Assembly (NCBI GenBank): GCA_013694595.1
Contig: JACDCC010000068.1
Location: 1-32,315, forward strand
DNA: 32,315 nucleotides
From: Chthoniobacterales bacterium
Lineage (GTDB): Bacteria > Verrucomicrobiota > Verrucomicrobiia > Chthoniobacterales > UBA10450
Direction of reading: 5' to 3'
The notes under the pieces were generated by a model. That model saw only the letters and a list, made by a program, of their open reading frames with translations, searched no databases and was not told the origin of the DNA. The translations under genes and the position numbers were made by a program. Numbering within the stretch: position 1 is the first letter of the stretch; the number at the start of each line of letters is the position of its first letter. Shown here piece by piece: positions 7,654-16,077 of the stretch.

Positions 7654-8274
7654 ATGTATTTCTCACGACCCACAGCACTCATCACCGGGTGCCTTCTGAC
7701 ATTGTCGCTCGCCTTCCTGCTTAGCAGTTGCACCGAGGCGCCGAACGCTGCTGCGACTCCTGTCCCGTCCGGCGCGAATGCCGCTGCCTCGCCGGCCACC
7801 CCGTTCGCATTACCAGCCGATCAGGCCTTACCGCAGTCCGAGCTGGCCAGCATTTTCGAGACAGCAAAGAACCTGCTGGCAGAGGCGAAAACAGCGGCTG
7901 TTTTCAGCCAGTTCCGCGCCGGCCAGCAAGTGCAGCTCACACCAGCGGGTGACTCCTTGAAAGTCACTGCCACCGGCGATGATCCTCAGGTGTTTCTCCC
8001 GGCGTTCACGCAGGGCAAGCAGTTCATCATTCAAGCGATTGTCGAGAGCCCGACCGATACCGTCATGGAAATGTACTACCTGCGCCGCGGGACACCGGAC
8101 TACACGAACGAGCAATCCCAGTCCGCCCCCCTCGTGAAAGGCAGGAACGTTGTCTATTTCCGGCTCAATGCGCCTGACCTGATCGATCCATTACGCATGG
8201 ACATCGGAGCTGCACCCGGGAATTACACGGTCGTCAGCATGATCGCGCGGGTGCTGCCGTCGCCGGCACCTTGA
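7654..8274 (+). CDS. Small lipoprotein, paralogue of the one at 15277
   Basis: The 206-residue product has a type II signal peptide: a hydrophobic stretch then the lipobox LSSC, giving a lipidated Cys26. An Ala/Pro-rich linker (about 27-60) follows, then a domain of about 140 residues with the motifs KVTATGDDP, LPAFTQGKQFIIQ, SPTDT, KGRNVVYFRL and DPLRMDIGAAPGNYTV. The same motifs, in the same order, occur in the lipoprotein at 15277. The pattern of short strands looks like a beta-sandwich, possibly carbohydrate-binding, but that is inference. It is probably anchored in the outer or inner membrane facing the periplasm. It lies between the WbsX gene and the giant glycosyltransferase gene. I chose the ATG at 7654 because it directly precedes the signal peptide; no Shine-Dalgarno site is seen. 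Confidence 0.8.
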   Translation: MYFSRPTALITGCLLTLSLAFLLSSCTEAPNAAATPVPSGANAAASPATPFALPADQALPQSELASIFETAKNLLAEAKTAAVFSQFRAGQQVQLTPAGDSLKVTATGDDPQVFLPAFTQGKQFIIQAIVESPTDTVMEMYYLRRGTPDYTNEQSQSAPLVKGRNVVYFRLNAPDLIDPLRMDIGAAPGNYTVVSMIARVLPSPAP

Positions 8275-8419
8275 TGCGGCAGAGGCCGCGACGCGTGACT
8301 AGCCGCTCTGCACCGCGCATCGGCGCGCGCTGACGCAGCGGGTTCGAGCTGACTGCAGGTCGACGGCTGCGCATTTTCATCGTCAGCTTTGAATCACCGA
8401 ATACTGTTCTGCCAGCTGT

Positions 8420-11400
8420 ATGAGGTCTGATAAAGCTGCGGTCGCACAGACCGCGGAGCTGAAGCGAACGCTGGAGCGGCTGCGCGCGGAAAGCGAGCGA
8501 CTCTCTGCAGAGCTGGCGGAGCTACGGGCGGGAAAGGCGCGCGAGCAGGAGCAGCTCACCGCGACGAAAGCTCGCGAGATCGCGCTTGAGGAGCAGCTGT
8601 GCGCCGCAAGGCGGCACGGAGATGACGGCAGGCGCACCGCTGAGCGGCTACTCGGCGCACTGCAGCTGCGTCGATCTTACCAGGCCGGCGCGGAGCGCTA
8701 TCGTGAGCTCCTCGAGCACCGGCTCGAGAAGCTGGCGCGCAATCTCTCGACAGCATCACAAGCGATCGCCGTCGCATGGCCGCACGTGCCGTCCGTAATC
8801 GCAGCCGTCGCGGCTGATATCGCGCGCCTTCGCCGGAACGCTCGGTGGTGGAAAGTTGCTCGGGCATTTAGTGCTACGACGGGGAATAATCAGGCCGCAC
8901 CTCGAACGGTCGCGCGGAAACTGGAGCGCGAGCTGACGCAGCTGCGGCACGCGGTATCTGAACCTGCGCGATCGGTCGGCAACGCGGCAGAGACGATTAT
9001 CCGGCTGCTGGATCTGCGGGAGAGATCCCATCGTGCCGTCACTGGGTCCACTTTTTCGGCGCTGCTTGGCGAAGCAGCACCGGGCGCGACCTCTGCGAGC
9101 GAGGCGAGGTTCTCCACTTCGCTGCCATCTCCTCTCTCCAGCGCTGAGACTCTCTATCTCCAAGCCGCCTCGAGTGGTGGAGAACTCGCCATATTGTTCG
9201 ACTCCGCCTGGTACCTGGACCAGAACCCGGACGTGGGCTCGTCGGGATTGAGCCCGGTCGAGCACTTCGCCCGATGGGGTGCCGGCGAACGGCGTAATCC
9301 GAACCCACTCTTCTACACCGGATGGTATCTGGAGCGGAATGCCGAGGTAGTGGGATCGGGCATGAATCCGCTGCTGCACTACGTGGAAGGAGGTGGGAAC
9401 GAAGGCCGCGACCCGTGTCCGTTGTTTGATTCCGACTGGTACCTCGCGCAAAACGCCGACCTCGCAGCGACCGGTGGTAATCCGCTGGCGCATTTTGTCC
9501 GATGGGGCGCGGCTGAAGAGCGCGATCCGCACCCGCTTTTCCGCACCGGCTGGTATCGGGCACGCAATCCAGAGATCGAGGAGCTCAATCCGCTCGAGCA
9601 TTACCTCCGCTGGGGCGGGTTCCACGGGCGCAACCCGCATCCGCTCTTCGATTCCGGCTACTACCTGGCGCACAATCCCGACATCGCCGCTCTCGGCGTT
9701 AACCCGCTCGACCATTACCTCGAGGTAGGCGGCCGCGAGGCGCGGAATCCGCACCCGCTTTTCATTTCCGCGCGTTATCTGGCGGAGAACCCGGACGTGG
9801 CGGAGCAGCGGACGAATACGCTCCGGCATTACGTCGAGTTCGGCGCGGCTGAGGGACGCGCCGCGCATCCGCTTTTCGACAGCGCGTGGTATCGGCAGCA
9901 GTACCGCGCAGAGATGGGCGCAATGGTCGATCCCCTCGAGCACTATGTCGAGTTTGGCTTCGCCGAACGTCTCATGCCGAATCCGGTTTTCGACACGAAG
10001 TGGTATGCGGTGCAATACGGGCTGGCGCCGCACGAAGATCCGCTGCGCGATTACGTTGAACGGGGCGCGCGCGAAGGGCGCGATCCCCATCCGCTCTTTG
10101 CCTCCCGCTGGTATGTGACGCGGAACTTCGATGCCATCGCGGAAGGCACCACGCCGCTCCAACATTATCTGGAGCACGGTGCCGCGGCCGGGCGGAATCC
10201 GCACCCTCTTTTCGACACCTCCTGGTATCTCCAGCAGAATCCTCACTTTGGGCCAGATGCCGCCGCGAACCCGGTGCGTCACTACGTTCTACAGGGCGCG
10301 AAGGAGCGCCGCTCGCCGCACCCGATGTTCGATGCGGCATTCTACGCCGGCCGATATCCGGAGGCCGCAGCCGAGTGCGAGAATCTGCTCGTTCACTACC
10401 TCTCGATCGGGTGGAAGCGCGGCTGGCGGCCATCACCTGATTTCGATCCCACTTACTATCTGCGCGCCAACCGCGACGTAGCCGAAGCCGGTCTCGAACC
10501 GCTCAGTCATTATGTCCAGGCAGGTCACGCGGAAGGGAGAAAGCCGCGTGGAGAAGGGATCACGTTTTCGGAGCAGCAATCCGACTCGTCCATTCCTCGC
10601 GAGCCGATGCGCTTTGCGACACCGGTGGTCGATGACGTCCGCGCGATTGCGTTTTACCTGCCGCAGTTCCACACCATCCCGGAGAATGATCGCTGGTGGG
10701 GCGAAGGCTTCACGGAATGGCGAAATGTCCGCCGCGGCACGCCGAACTATGAGGGCCATTACCAGCCACATGTGCCTTCGACCCTTGGCTACTACGACTT
10801 GCGCGACGAAGGCGCGCTCCAGTGGCAGGCAGCGCTCGCACGGCAGCACGGCATCCACGGCTTCTGCCTCTACTACTACTGGTTTGCAGGTACGGTGCTG
10901 CTCGATTTGCCGCTGCGGAAAATCCTCGAAAGCTCCACGCCTGACATTCCGTTTTGCCTCTGCTGGGCGAACGAGAACTGGACGCGGCGTTGGGACGGGA
11001 AAGAGAGCGAGATTCTTATTGCGCAGCATCACTCACCCGAAGACGACCGTGCGTTTATCGAGCGGGTCGAGCCGCTGCTGCTGCATCGGAATTACGTTCG
11101 TGTGCATGGGCGGCCGCTGCTCGCGGTCTATCGCGCGTCGCTGCTCCCGAATGCGCTCGACACGACCAACCGCTGGCGCGAGCACTTCCGCACGCGTGGT
11201 AATGGCGAGCTGCACCTCGTCATGGTCCGCAGCTTCAGCGACCAGACACCGCCGGAAGTGCATGGGTTCGACGCGGCGATTCAGTTCCCGCCGCACTTTA
11301 TGTCGACGGATGTGGCGCCGCTGGTGCCGGCGAAGCGGCCGGAATTCACCGGGCACATGTACGATTACAACGAGCTGAAGGCGAACGCGCTGCGGCAACT

Positions 11401-14188
11401 CCGCGCAGGCGAAGCCAGCGGACTGCACTTGTATGGCGGCGTCATGCCGTCGTGGGATAACACCGCGCGCCAGGGGCCGCGTTCGACCGTCTGGTTGAAC
11501 ACGTCCCCGGAGTCCTATTACGAGTGGATCAGCGAGACGGTGGAGCTGGTGAAACACAAGCCGCCAGAGGAGCGACTGCTCTTCATCAATGCGTGGAACG
11601 AGTGGGCGGAAGGCTGCCATCTGGAACCGGACGCGCGCTACGGCCACGCGTGGTTGAACGCAACCGCAATGGCGTTGTGCGGACCTGCTGAAGGGTCAGC
11701 GGAGGCTGCAGCTCGCGTCGCTCCGCCGGTGGAGGAAGCAGTCGCGGTGGCGCCGCTGCCGGCGACGGTGAAGCTGGATATCTCCGTCCTCTTTTATCAT
11801 CGCGAGGACATCATCCCGTCGTTCCTCCGCACGATCCTGCTGCAAATCGAAGCAGCCTCTGCGGCGAGCGATGTGGCGATCGGCCTATATCTTGGCTTCA
11901 ACTACAAGCCCGCGGCCCGCCTTTACGCGGAGATCGAGACCCTGATCGCGGAACTTTCCCCAACCCGCACTGATCTCGTGCGGGTGATCGAGCACGGGTT
12001 CAACCTGGGATTCGGCGCCGGCCACAATTCCATCTTCTCTCAAAGCGACGCCGACTTGTTCCTGATGGTGAATAGTGATGTGCGGCTGCTGGCCGATGAC
12101 TGGCTCTCGCAGCTGATCGCCAAGTTCCGCGACGGAGAGACGGCGATCGTCGGGCTGGCGGAGACCGCATCGAAACTGCGGGAAGATGGTTGCGGGATTC
12201 CTGTGACCGGATCTGAGCAGTTCGACTTCGTCGATGGCTCGGCATTGGCAATTCGATCGGATCTCGCGCGCCGCTTCGGGTTGTTCTCGGACGCGTTCGA
12301 TTACTTCTACTTCGAAGACGTCGATCTTTGTCTGCGCTACCGGCAGATGGGCCTCCGCATCGAGTTGCTGGACCTTCCGTACGAACACGAACGCAGCTCC
12401 AGCAGCCGTTTGCTGCCGAAGTATTCCATCGAGAATGTTCTCGGGCAAAATCGGGCGCGATTCTTCCATCGCTGGGGCAATTATCTGCGCACGCGCCGGC
12501 TGCCGAATCGTCTCGCGATCCGGTTTGCCAAGCCGGATCGCGAGCTGCAATGCGCGGCGCTCCCTGCGCTGTTCGGCCTGCTCGCCGATCATCCGACAGC
12601 AATCATCGATATCAGCGGCGTGCACGAGCAGCTTGTCTCGTTGTTTGCCCACCCGCGTCTGCGGCTGATCGCCAGCTGGCAGACAATGAAGGAGCAGGAT
12701 TATCTCCGCTTCTACGAGATCGCAGAAGAGAGCGGGAATACGGAGCCGCTCCCGTATGTGATCGCCGAAATGCTCGGCTGCGCGGCCGATTTCAAGGCGG
12801 CCAGGGAACATCTCGTTAGACTCGCCAGCGCTGGCGCAAATGGCTCGCGCGAGGCGCTCGTGGTCATCGCGCGTAAAGATCCGCTGTTTGACGGCAAACA
12901 GCCGGCCGCAGCCGCTGGCGCGCAGATCACAGAAGCGCTGCGCCGCAAGGGCTACGCCGTTGGAGTTCGCCACGAGCTGGCGAATTACGAGGTGCAGAGC
13001 ACGCTCGCGGAGGCCGACGTTCGCGCAGCGAAGTCGATGCTCGTCACGCCGGCCGTGGAAATCCTCCGCGACGTTGCAGGAGCCGAGGTTGTTGTGAGTG
13101 CTGACAGCTGGGTGGTGCAGCTCGCGCAGCTGCTCGCAAAGAAAACGTTTGGGTGGTTTGGCGCCAGATCCGCACCGCGCGCGCTTTGGCGGCTCGAGAG
13201 CTCGTCATTTTTCGTCGATAGCGCGCTGCCGTGTCTTGGTTGTTATCATCACTTTGGCACCGATCACCGGAACACCTGCTTGCGCGGTGATGTCGCATGC
13301 ATGCGAAGCGATTTGCTGCCGCAGGTCATCGAGCGGCTCGAGCGGTTCCTCGCGGGCGAGATGGCATCAGCTGCGGAGCTTCAGCAGCTGCAGCTTAAGA
13401 CCACGCCCGATCCATATGTCCATTCGGAGGAGCTGGATCTCGGCCGGTGGCCTCGTAGCCGAGCCTCGTCAGTGCTGGTCCTGACGCCGATACATCCAAA
13501 GCTCCCGCAACGGGTGATTGACCATGCGCGGCATCTGGCGGAGCGCGCGACGGAAGGGATGAACGGCTGCCGCATCGTCTTTGATCCGGAAGGCGAATCA
13601 CCGCCCCGCGGCGTGCCGCAACCGCACCGACAGGACGCGCTGGCCGCCATCCGGCAAGGGATGATCGATCGCCACCTGCGCGACGAGCAGTGGGTCTTCT
13701 GGGTCGACGCCGACATCGTCGACTATCCGGCTGATCTGATCGACGGGTTGATCGCGCGCGCGGAAGGTGGAATCGCGGCGCCACTCGTAATCATGCAAGG
13801 CGACCCCAGCGAACCGCCGAGCAATAAGTTCGGCTTCGGCCCGGGGCGTTTCTACGACGTCGCCGGCTTTGCGGAGCGCGGTCGCTGGGCCCGCTTTCAC
13901 CATCCGTATTTCGATCAACTCGGGCCGGTGTATCAGCTCGATTCCGTCGGCAGTTGTTACCTGGTGAACGCCGATCTCTATCGGCATGGCGCGAAGCACA
14001 TGATCGATCCGGCGTCCGCTGAGTTTGTGCGCGAAAACCGCGATTGGCCTGACGATTCCATCGCGCAGAATCAGCAACAGCCGGCGAATTGCTTCACCGA
14101 GCACTACACCGTCTGCGCATTTGCGCGCAGCCAGGGGCTGCCGGTGCAGGCCTTCGCGGATCTCATCGCGTGGCACGAGCGGGCCTAG
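8420..14188 (+). CDS. Giant multidomain protein: coiled coil, 12 repeats, WbsX, GT2, GT9-like, Anp1-like
   Basis: The product has 1922 residues and no signal peptide or membrane segment. Order: charged coiled coil (about 1-120); low-complexity linker; twelve 36-39-residue repeats (259-710) of the form PLFDSxWYLxxNPDVxxxG...PLxHYxxxGxxEGRxPH; a WbsX domain (737-1087) with NAWNEWAEGCHLEPD near 1057; a GT2 domain (1118-1374) with MVNSDV at 1216-1221 and a YFEDVDL acidic pair at 1299-1300; a GT9/heptosyltransferase-like half (1375-1628) ending in a cysteine cluster (Cys1605, 1608, 1620, 1627); and an Anp1/GT62-like domain (1685-1922) with the DxD site DAD at 1763-1765 and LDSVGSCYLV. It probably builds or processes a surface glycan in several steps, with the repeats as a scaffold. 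There is no clear Shine-Dalgarno site at the ATG, so the start is less certain. It converges on the dioxygenase gene with a 13-base gap. Confidence 0.88.
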   Translation: MRSDKAAVAQTAELKRTLERLRAESERLSAELAELRAGKAREQEQLTATKAREIALEEQLCAARRHGDDGRRTAERLLGALQLRRSYQAGAERYRELLEHRLEKLARNLSTASQAIAVAWPHVPSVIAAVAADIARLRRNARWWKVARAFSATTGNNQAAPRTVARKLERELTQLRHAVSEPARSVGNAAETIIRLLDLRERSHRAVTGSTFSALLGEAAPGATSASEARFSTSLPSPLSSAETLYLQAASSGGELAILFDSAWYLDQNPDVGSSGLSPVEHFARWGAGERRNPNPLFYTGWYLERNAEVVGSGMNPLLHYVEGGGNEGRDPCPLFDSDWYLAQNADLAATGGNPLAHFVRWGAAEERDPHPLFRTGWYRARNPEIEELNPLEHYLRWGGFHGRNPHPLFDSGYYLAHNPDIAALGVNPLDHYLEVGGREARNPHPLFISARYLAENPDVAEQRTNTLRHYVEFGAAEGRAAHPLFDSAWYRQQYRAEMGAMVDPLEHYVEFGFAERLMPNPVFDTKWYAVQYGLAPHEDPLRDYVERGAREGRDPHPLFASRWYVTRNFDAIAEGTTPLQHYLEHGAAAGRNPHPLFDTSWYLQQNPHFGPDAAANPVRHYVLQGAKERRSPHPMFDAAFYAGRYPEAAAECENLLVHYLSIGWKRGWRPSPDFDPTYYLRANRDVAEAGLEPLSHYVQAGHAEGRKPRGEGITFSEQQSDSSIPREPMRFATPVVDDVRAIAFYLPQFHTIPENDRWWGEGFTEWRNVRRGTPNYEGHYQPHVPSTLGYYDLRDEGALQWQAALARQHGIHGFCLYYYWFAGTVLLDLPLRKILESSTPDIPFCLCWANENWTRRWDGKESEILIAQHHSPEDDRAFIERVEPLLLHRNYVRVHGRPLLAVYRASLLPNALDTTNRWREHFRTRGNGELHLVMVRSFSDQTPPEVHGFDAAIQFPPHFMSTDVAPLVPAKRPEFTGHMYDYNELKANALRQLRAGEASGLHLYGGVMPSWDNTARQGPRSTVWLNTSPESYYEWISETVELVKHKPPEERLLFINAWNEWAEGCHLEPDARYGHAWLNATAMALCGPAEGSAEAAARVAPPVEEAVAVAPLPATVKLDISVLFYHREDIIPSFLRTILLQIEAASAASDVAIGLYLGFNYKPAARLYAEIETLIAELSPTRTDLVRVIEHGFNLGFGAGHNSIFSQSDADLFLMVNSDVRLLADDWLSQLIAKFRDGETAIVGLAETASKLREDGCGIPVTGSEQFDFVDGSALAIRSDLARRFGLFSDAFDYFYFEDVDLCLRYRQMGLRIELLDLPYEHERSSSSRLLPKYSIENVLGQNRARFFHRWGNYLRTRRLPNRLAIRFAKPDRELQCAALPALFGLLADHPTAIIDISGVHEQLVSLFAHPRLRLIASWQTMKEQDYLRFYEIAEESGNTEPLPYVIAEMLGCAADFKAAREHLVRLASAGANGSREALVVIARKDPLFDGKQPAAAAGAQITEALRRKGYAVGVRHELANYEVQSTLAEADVRAAKSMLVTPAVEILRDVAGAEVVVSADSWVVQLAQLLAKKTFGWFGARSAPRALWRLESSSFFVDSALPCLGCYHHFGTDHRNTCLRGDVACMRSDLLPQVIERLERFLAGEMASAAELQQLQLKTTPDPYVHSEELDLGRWPRSRASSVLVLTPIHPKLPQRVIDHARHLAERATEGMNGCRIVFDPEGESPPRGVPQPHRQDALAAIRQGMIDRHLRDEQWVFWVDADIVDYPADLIDGLIARAEGGIAAPLVIMQGDPSEPPSNKFGFGPGRFYDVAGFAERGRWARFHHPYFDQLGPVYQLDSVGSCYLVNADLYRHGAKHMIDPASAEFVRENRDWPDDSIAQNQQQPANCFTEHYTVCAFARSQGLPVQAFADLIAWHERA
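9194..10549 (+). repeat. Twelve tandem protein-coding repeats of about 38 codons
   Basis: Each unit begins with P-[LVMD]-F, then a WY or YY pair, a NPD-like triplet, a P..HY motif, and ends G..EGR.P(H/N). The twelve units differ from each other at many positions, so this is an old, diverged tandem array rather than a recent expansion. It lies within the gene starting at 8420. Confidence 0.9.
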
Positions 14189-14201
14189 GCGCGCCGCTTC
14201 C

Positions 14202-15182
14202 TCACTCGTTCCACGACGGCAGCATGTTCCATCCTTCGGTCCACGGCAGGTCGTAGAACAACCCTCCGTTTTCCGAGTAGAAGCGCCCCTTTTCGTCGGC
14301 ATCAGCATACCGATGCTCCGGATTGTACGAGCTCTTCGAGGTATAGTGCGTGACGAGAGATTTCCGCGTCCGCGATTCATCACGAATCGTGGTGCCCGCG
14401 TGCGCCAGGTATCCGTGCCAGATCAGCATGTCGCCTTTCTTCGGCAAAAATGTCCGCGGCTGGATGCCGAGCCGCTTTACCTCATCCTGCAGGTAGGTCA
14501 CAAACGCGTGGGGGTCTTTCGTCGAATTCGCCTCCAGTGTGATGCTGCCGCCGCCCCAATCGAAAAACGGCATCACTTCCGGCATGTGGCTGCCGCAGTA
14601 GTATTCGAGTGGGCCGCTGTCCTCATGCACATCCTCCAGCGCCACCCATGAGGCCGCGAGATTCGCGATATGCTGCTGATGTTTCACGTAGGGGTAGTCG
14701 AGGTGGATCGGCTGCTGGCTGCCTTTGATAAAAAAGAGCGACTGCTGCACGCACGGCGTGTCCTGGAAGATGTGCCGCAGGAATGAGGTCGCGTATTTAT
14801 TCAACGCGCACCTGATCGCGGCCTTCGAGAGCGAGTGAAGGTTGTTCAGCTTCAAGCTAGTGCGTCCGAGCAGGTCACGCGGTTCGAGCTCCTTGATCGG
14901 CATGTGGGGCCGGCCACCTCCGAGGTCGACGCTGATCTCAAAGTCCTTCGGATGGTGAACGAGATAGTCGATGTCGGCGAGCAAGGCATCAATGGTGTCA
15001 TGGCTCACCGCCCCTTCAAAAATTACGATCCCATGCTCGCGCCAGTGGTTGAGTTGGTCTTTCAAGTCGTAGTCGTCCGGAGCGGGACCAACCTTGCTCA
15101 CGTATTCGTCGATCGACGCGCCGGGCTCATCAATCCAGGGGCGGCGTGAAAGCCACGTTTCTGCCGTTGTTGTTGCGCTCAT
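14202..15182 (-). CDS. PhyH-family Fe(II)/2-oxoglutarate dioxygenase
   Basis: The 326-residue product belongs to the phytanoyl-CoA dioxygenase (PhyH) superfamily. The iron ligands are visible as His160-x-Asp162 in QPIHLDYPY and distal His261 in YLAHAGTT, with candidate 2-oxoglutarate-binding arginines at 271 and 273 (ESRTRKS). The family hydroxylates or otherwise oxidises small molecules; the substrate here is unknown. Its position inside a polysaccharide locus suggests modification of a sugar or a lipid carrier, but that is inference. The longest open frame runs further upstream, but I chose the ATG at 15182 because that upstream part has no family resemblance and overlaps the divergent lipoprotein gene. 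It is convergent with the giant glycosyltransferase gene and divergent from the lipoprotein at 15277. Confidence 0.88.
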   Translation of the reverse strand: MSATTTAETWLSRRPWIDEPGASIDEYVSKVGPAPDDYDLKDQLNHWREHGIVIFEGAVSHDTIDALLADIDYLVHHPKDFEISVDLGGGRPHMPIKELEPRDLLGRTSLKLNNLHSLSKAAIRCALNKYATSFLRHIFQDTPCVQQSLFFIKGSQQPIHLDYPYVKHQQHIANLAASWVALEDVHEDSGPLEYYCGSHMPEVMPFFDWGGGSITLEANSTKDPHAFVTYLQDEVKRLGIQPRTFLPKKGDMLIWHGYLAHAGTTIRDESRTRKSLVTHYTSKSSYNPEHRYADADEKGRFYSENGGLFYDLPWTEGWNMLPSWNE

Positions 15183-15276
15183 GCTCAATAAATAACGACT
15201 CTGGAATCTTCGGCTACTGGTTTGTAGGCATTTCCCGGTTGCGCAGCCGCCTGTGCGAGAACTACGATGCGGACCC

Positions 15277-15816
15277 ATGAGAGCCTTGCCTTGGAACCTG
15301 GTGCTGGTGGCGATTGCGATCGCGTTTTCCGCATGCGGCCGCGACGGTGGTGGCGCGAAAGCCGGCGGCCCGCCGCAGGAGGAGCTTGCCGCAGCGTTCG
15401 AAGCTGCCACTGAGACTGTTTTCGAGGCGAGAACTCCCGCGCAACTCGGCGCGGTCAAGGCGGCAGGCCAGGCAACGATCGTCCCGGCAGACAATGGCGT
15501 GCAAGTCACGGCAACGGGGGACGACCCTGCGTTGCAGTTGCCGCCTTTCGCTGCAGGGAAGCGCTTCATCATGCAGGTGGTGATTCAAAGTCCTGCGGAC
15601 ACGGGTATCCAGTTATTCTACAAAGTCGCGGGCGACGCCGAATACATCGAGTCGCGTGCTCCATTGTACGCGCTGACGGCCGGCAGGAATACTGTCTACT
15701 GGCGGGTCGACGGCGAGAACGTGGTGGATCCGTTGCGGCTCGACCCCGGCTACACGCCGGGCACTTATGTCATCGAAAGCATCGTCGCGAAAGCGCTGGC
15801 GGCTGCAGCGCGGTAG
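15277..15816 (+). CDS. Small lipoprotein, paralogue of the one at 7654
   Basis: The 179-residue product has a short signal peptide ending FSAC, so Cys20 is the likely lipidation site; Phe at -3 is unusual but tolerated. The mature protein shares with the 7654 lipoprotein the series QVTATGDDP, LPPFAAGKRFIMQ, SPADT, AGRNTVYWRV and DPLRLDPGYTPGTYV. It lacks the longer Ala/Pro-rich linker of its paralogue. The ATG at 15277 directly precedes the signal peptide; a GTG at 15253 is the alternative start. It lies upstream of the GT-C-like gene at 16078 on the same strand, and about 95 bases separate it from the divergent PhyH gene. Its role is unknown; a periplasmic glycan-binding partner is possible. 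Confidence 0.78.
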   Translation: MRALPWNLVLVAIAIAFSACGRDGGGAKAGGPPQEELAAAFEAATETVFEARTPAQLGAVKAAGQATIVPADNGVQVTATGDDPALQLPPFAAGKRFIMQVVIQSPADTGIQLFYKVAGDAEYIESRAPLYALTAGRNTVYWRVDGENVVDPLRLDPGYTPGTYVIESIVAKALAAAAR

Positions 15817-16077
15817 AGCCGCAATCGGTCGCGGCGCGCGACGTAGAAGATCCATGGGCGCTTGGCGGTTTCTCTTCCGGCCGCCGTCCCATGGTTTTCT
15901 GCCGAGGCGGCAGCTGCTCCCGTGGTGGGGATGCTCACGATCCGCTCGCGAATGGTCCGGTTCGCGGCCATGCTGCACTTTTATCGCGCGGTATCTCGTC
16001 GCGAACCGCGTCTTTGCATCGGCGGACGCTGCTGCGCCGTTGCACCCGCCCACGCTACAGCTTCCCTTTTTGGCGCG

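Noticed and set aside
8276-8289. GCGGC/GCCGC stem after the first lipoprotein gene as a terminator
   Set aside because: Only five base pairs with a four-base loop and no T run; this is expected by chance in GC-rich DNA.
6541-8769. GCGATCGC palindromes (near 6541 and 8762) as HIP1-like signals
   Set aside because: Only two obvious copies seen, and GATCGC words are frequent here through common codons; no sign of enrichment that can be judged by eye.
8756-10282. Minus-strand open frame (508 codons) opposite the repeat region of the giant gene
   Set aside because: It is an antisense shadow that reflects the tandem repeats of the plus-strand gene. There is no independent family signal or start site.
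9194-10549. Possible CRISPR or DNA-level tandem array
   Set aside because: The period of about 114 bases is protein repeats in one open frame. The DNA units are diverged and there are no identical repeats with unique spacers.
15862-16077. Upstream extension of the GT-C gene starting at a TTG
   Set aside because: The extension is Ala/Arg-rich, lacks membrane-protein character and begins at a weak start codon; the ATG at 16078 leads directly into the first membrane segment.
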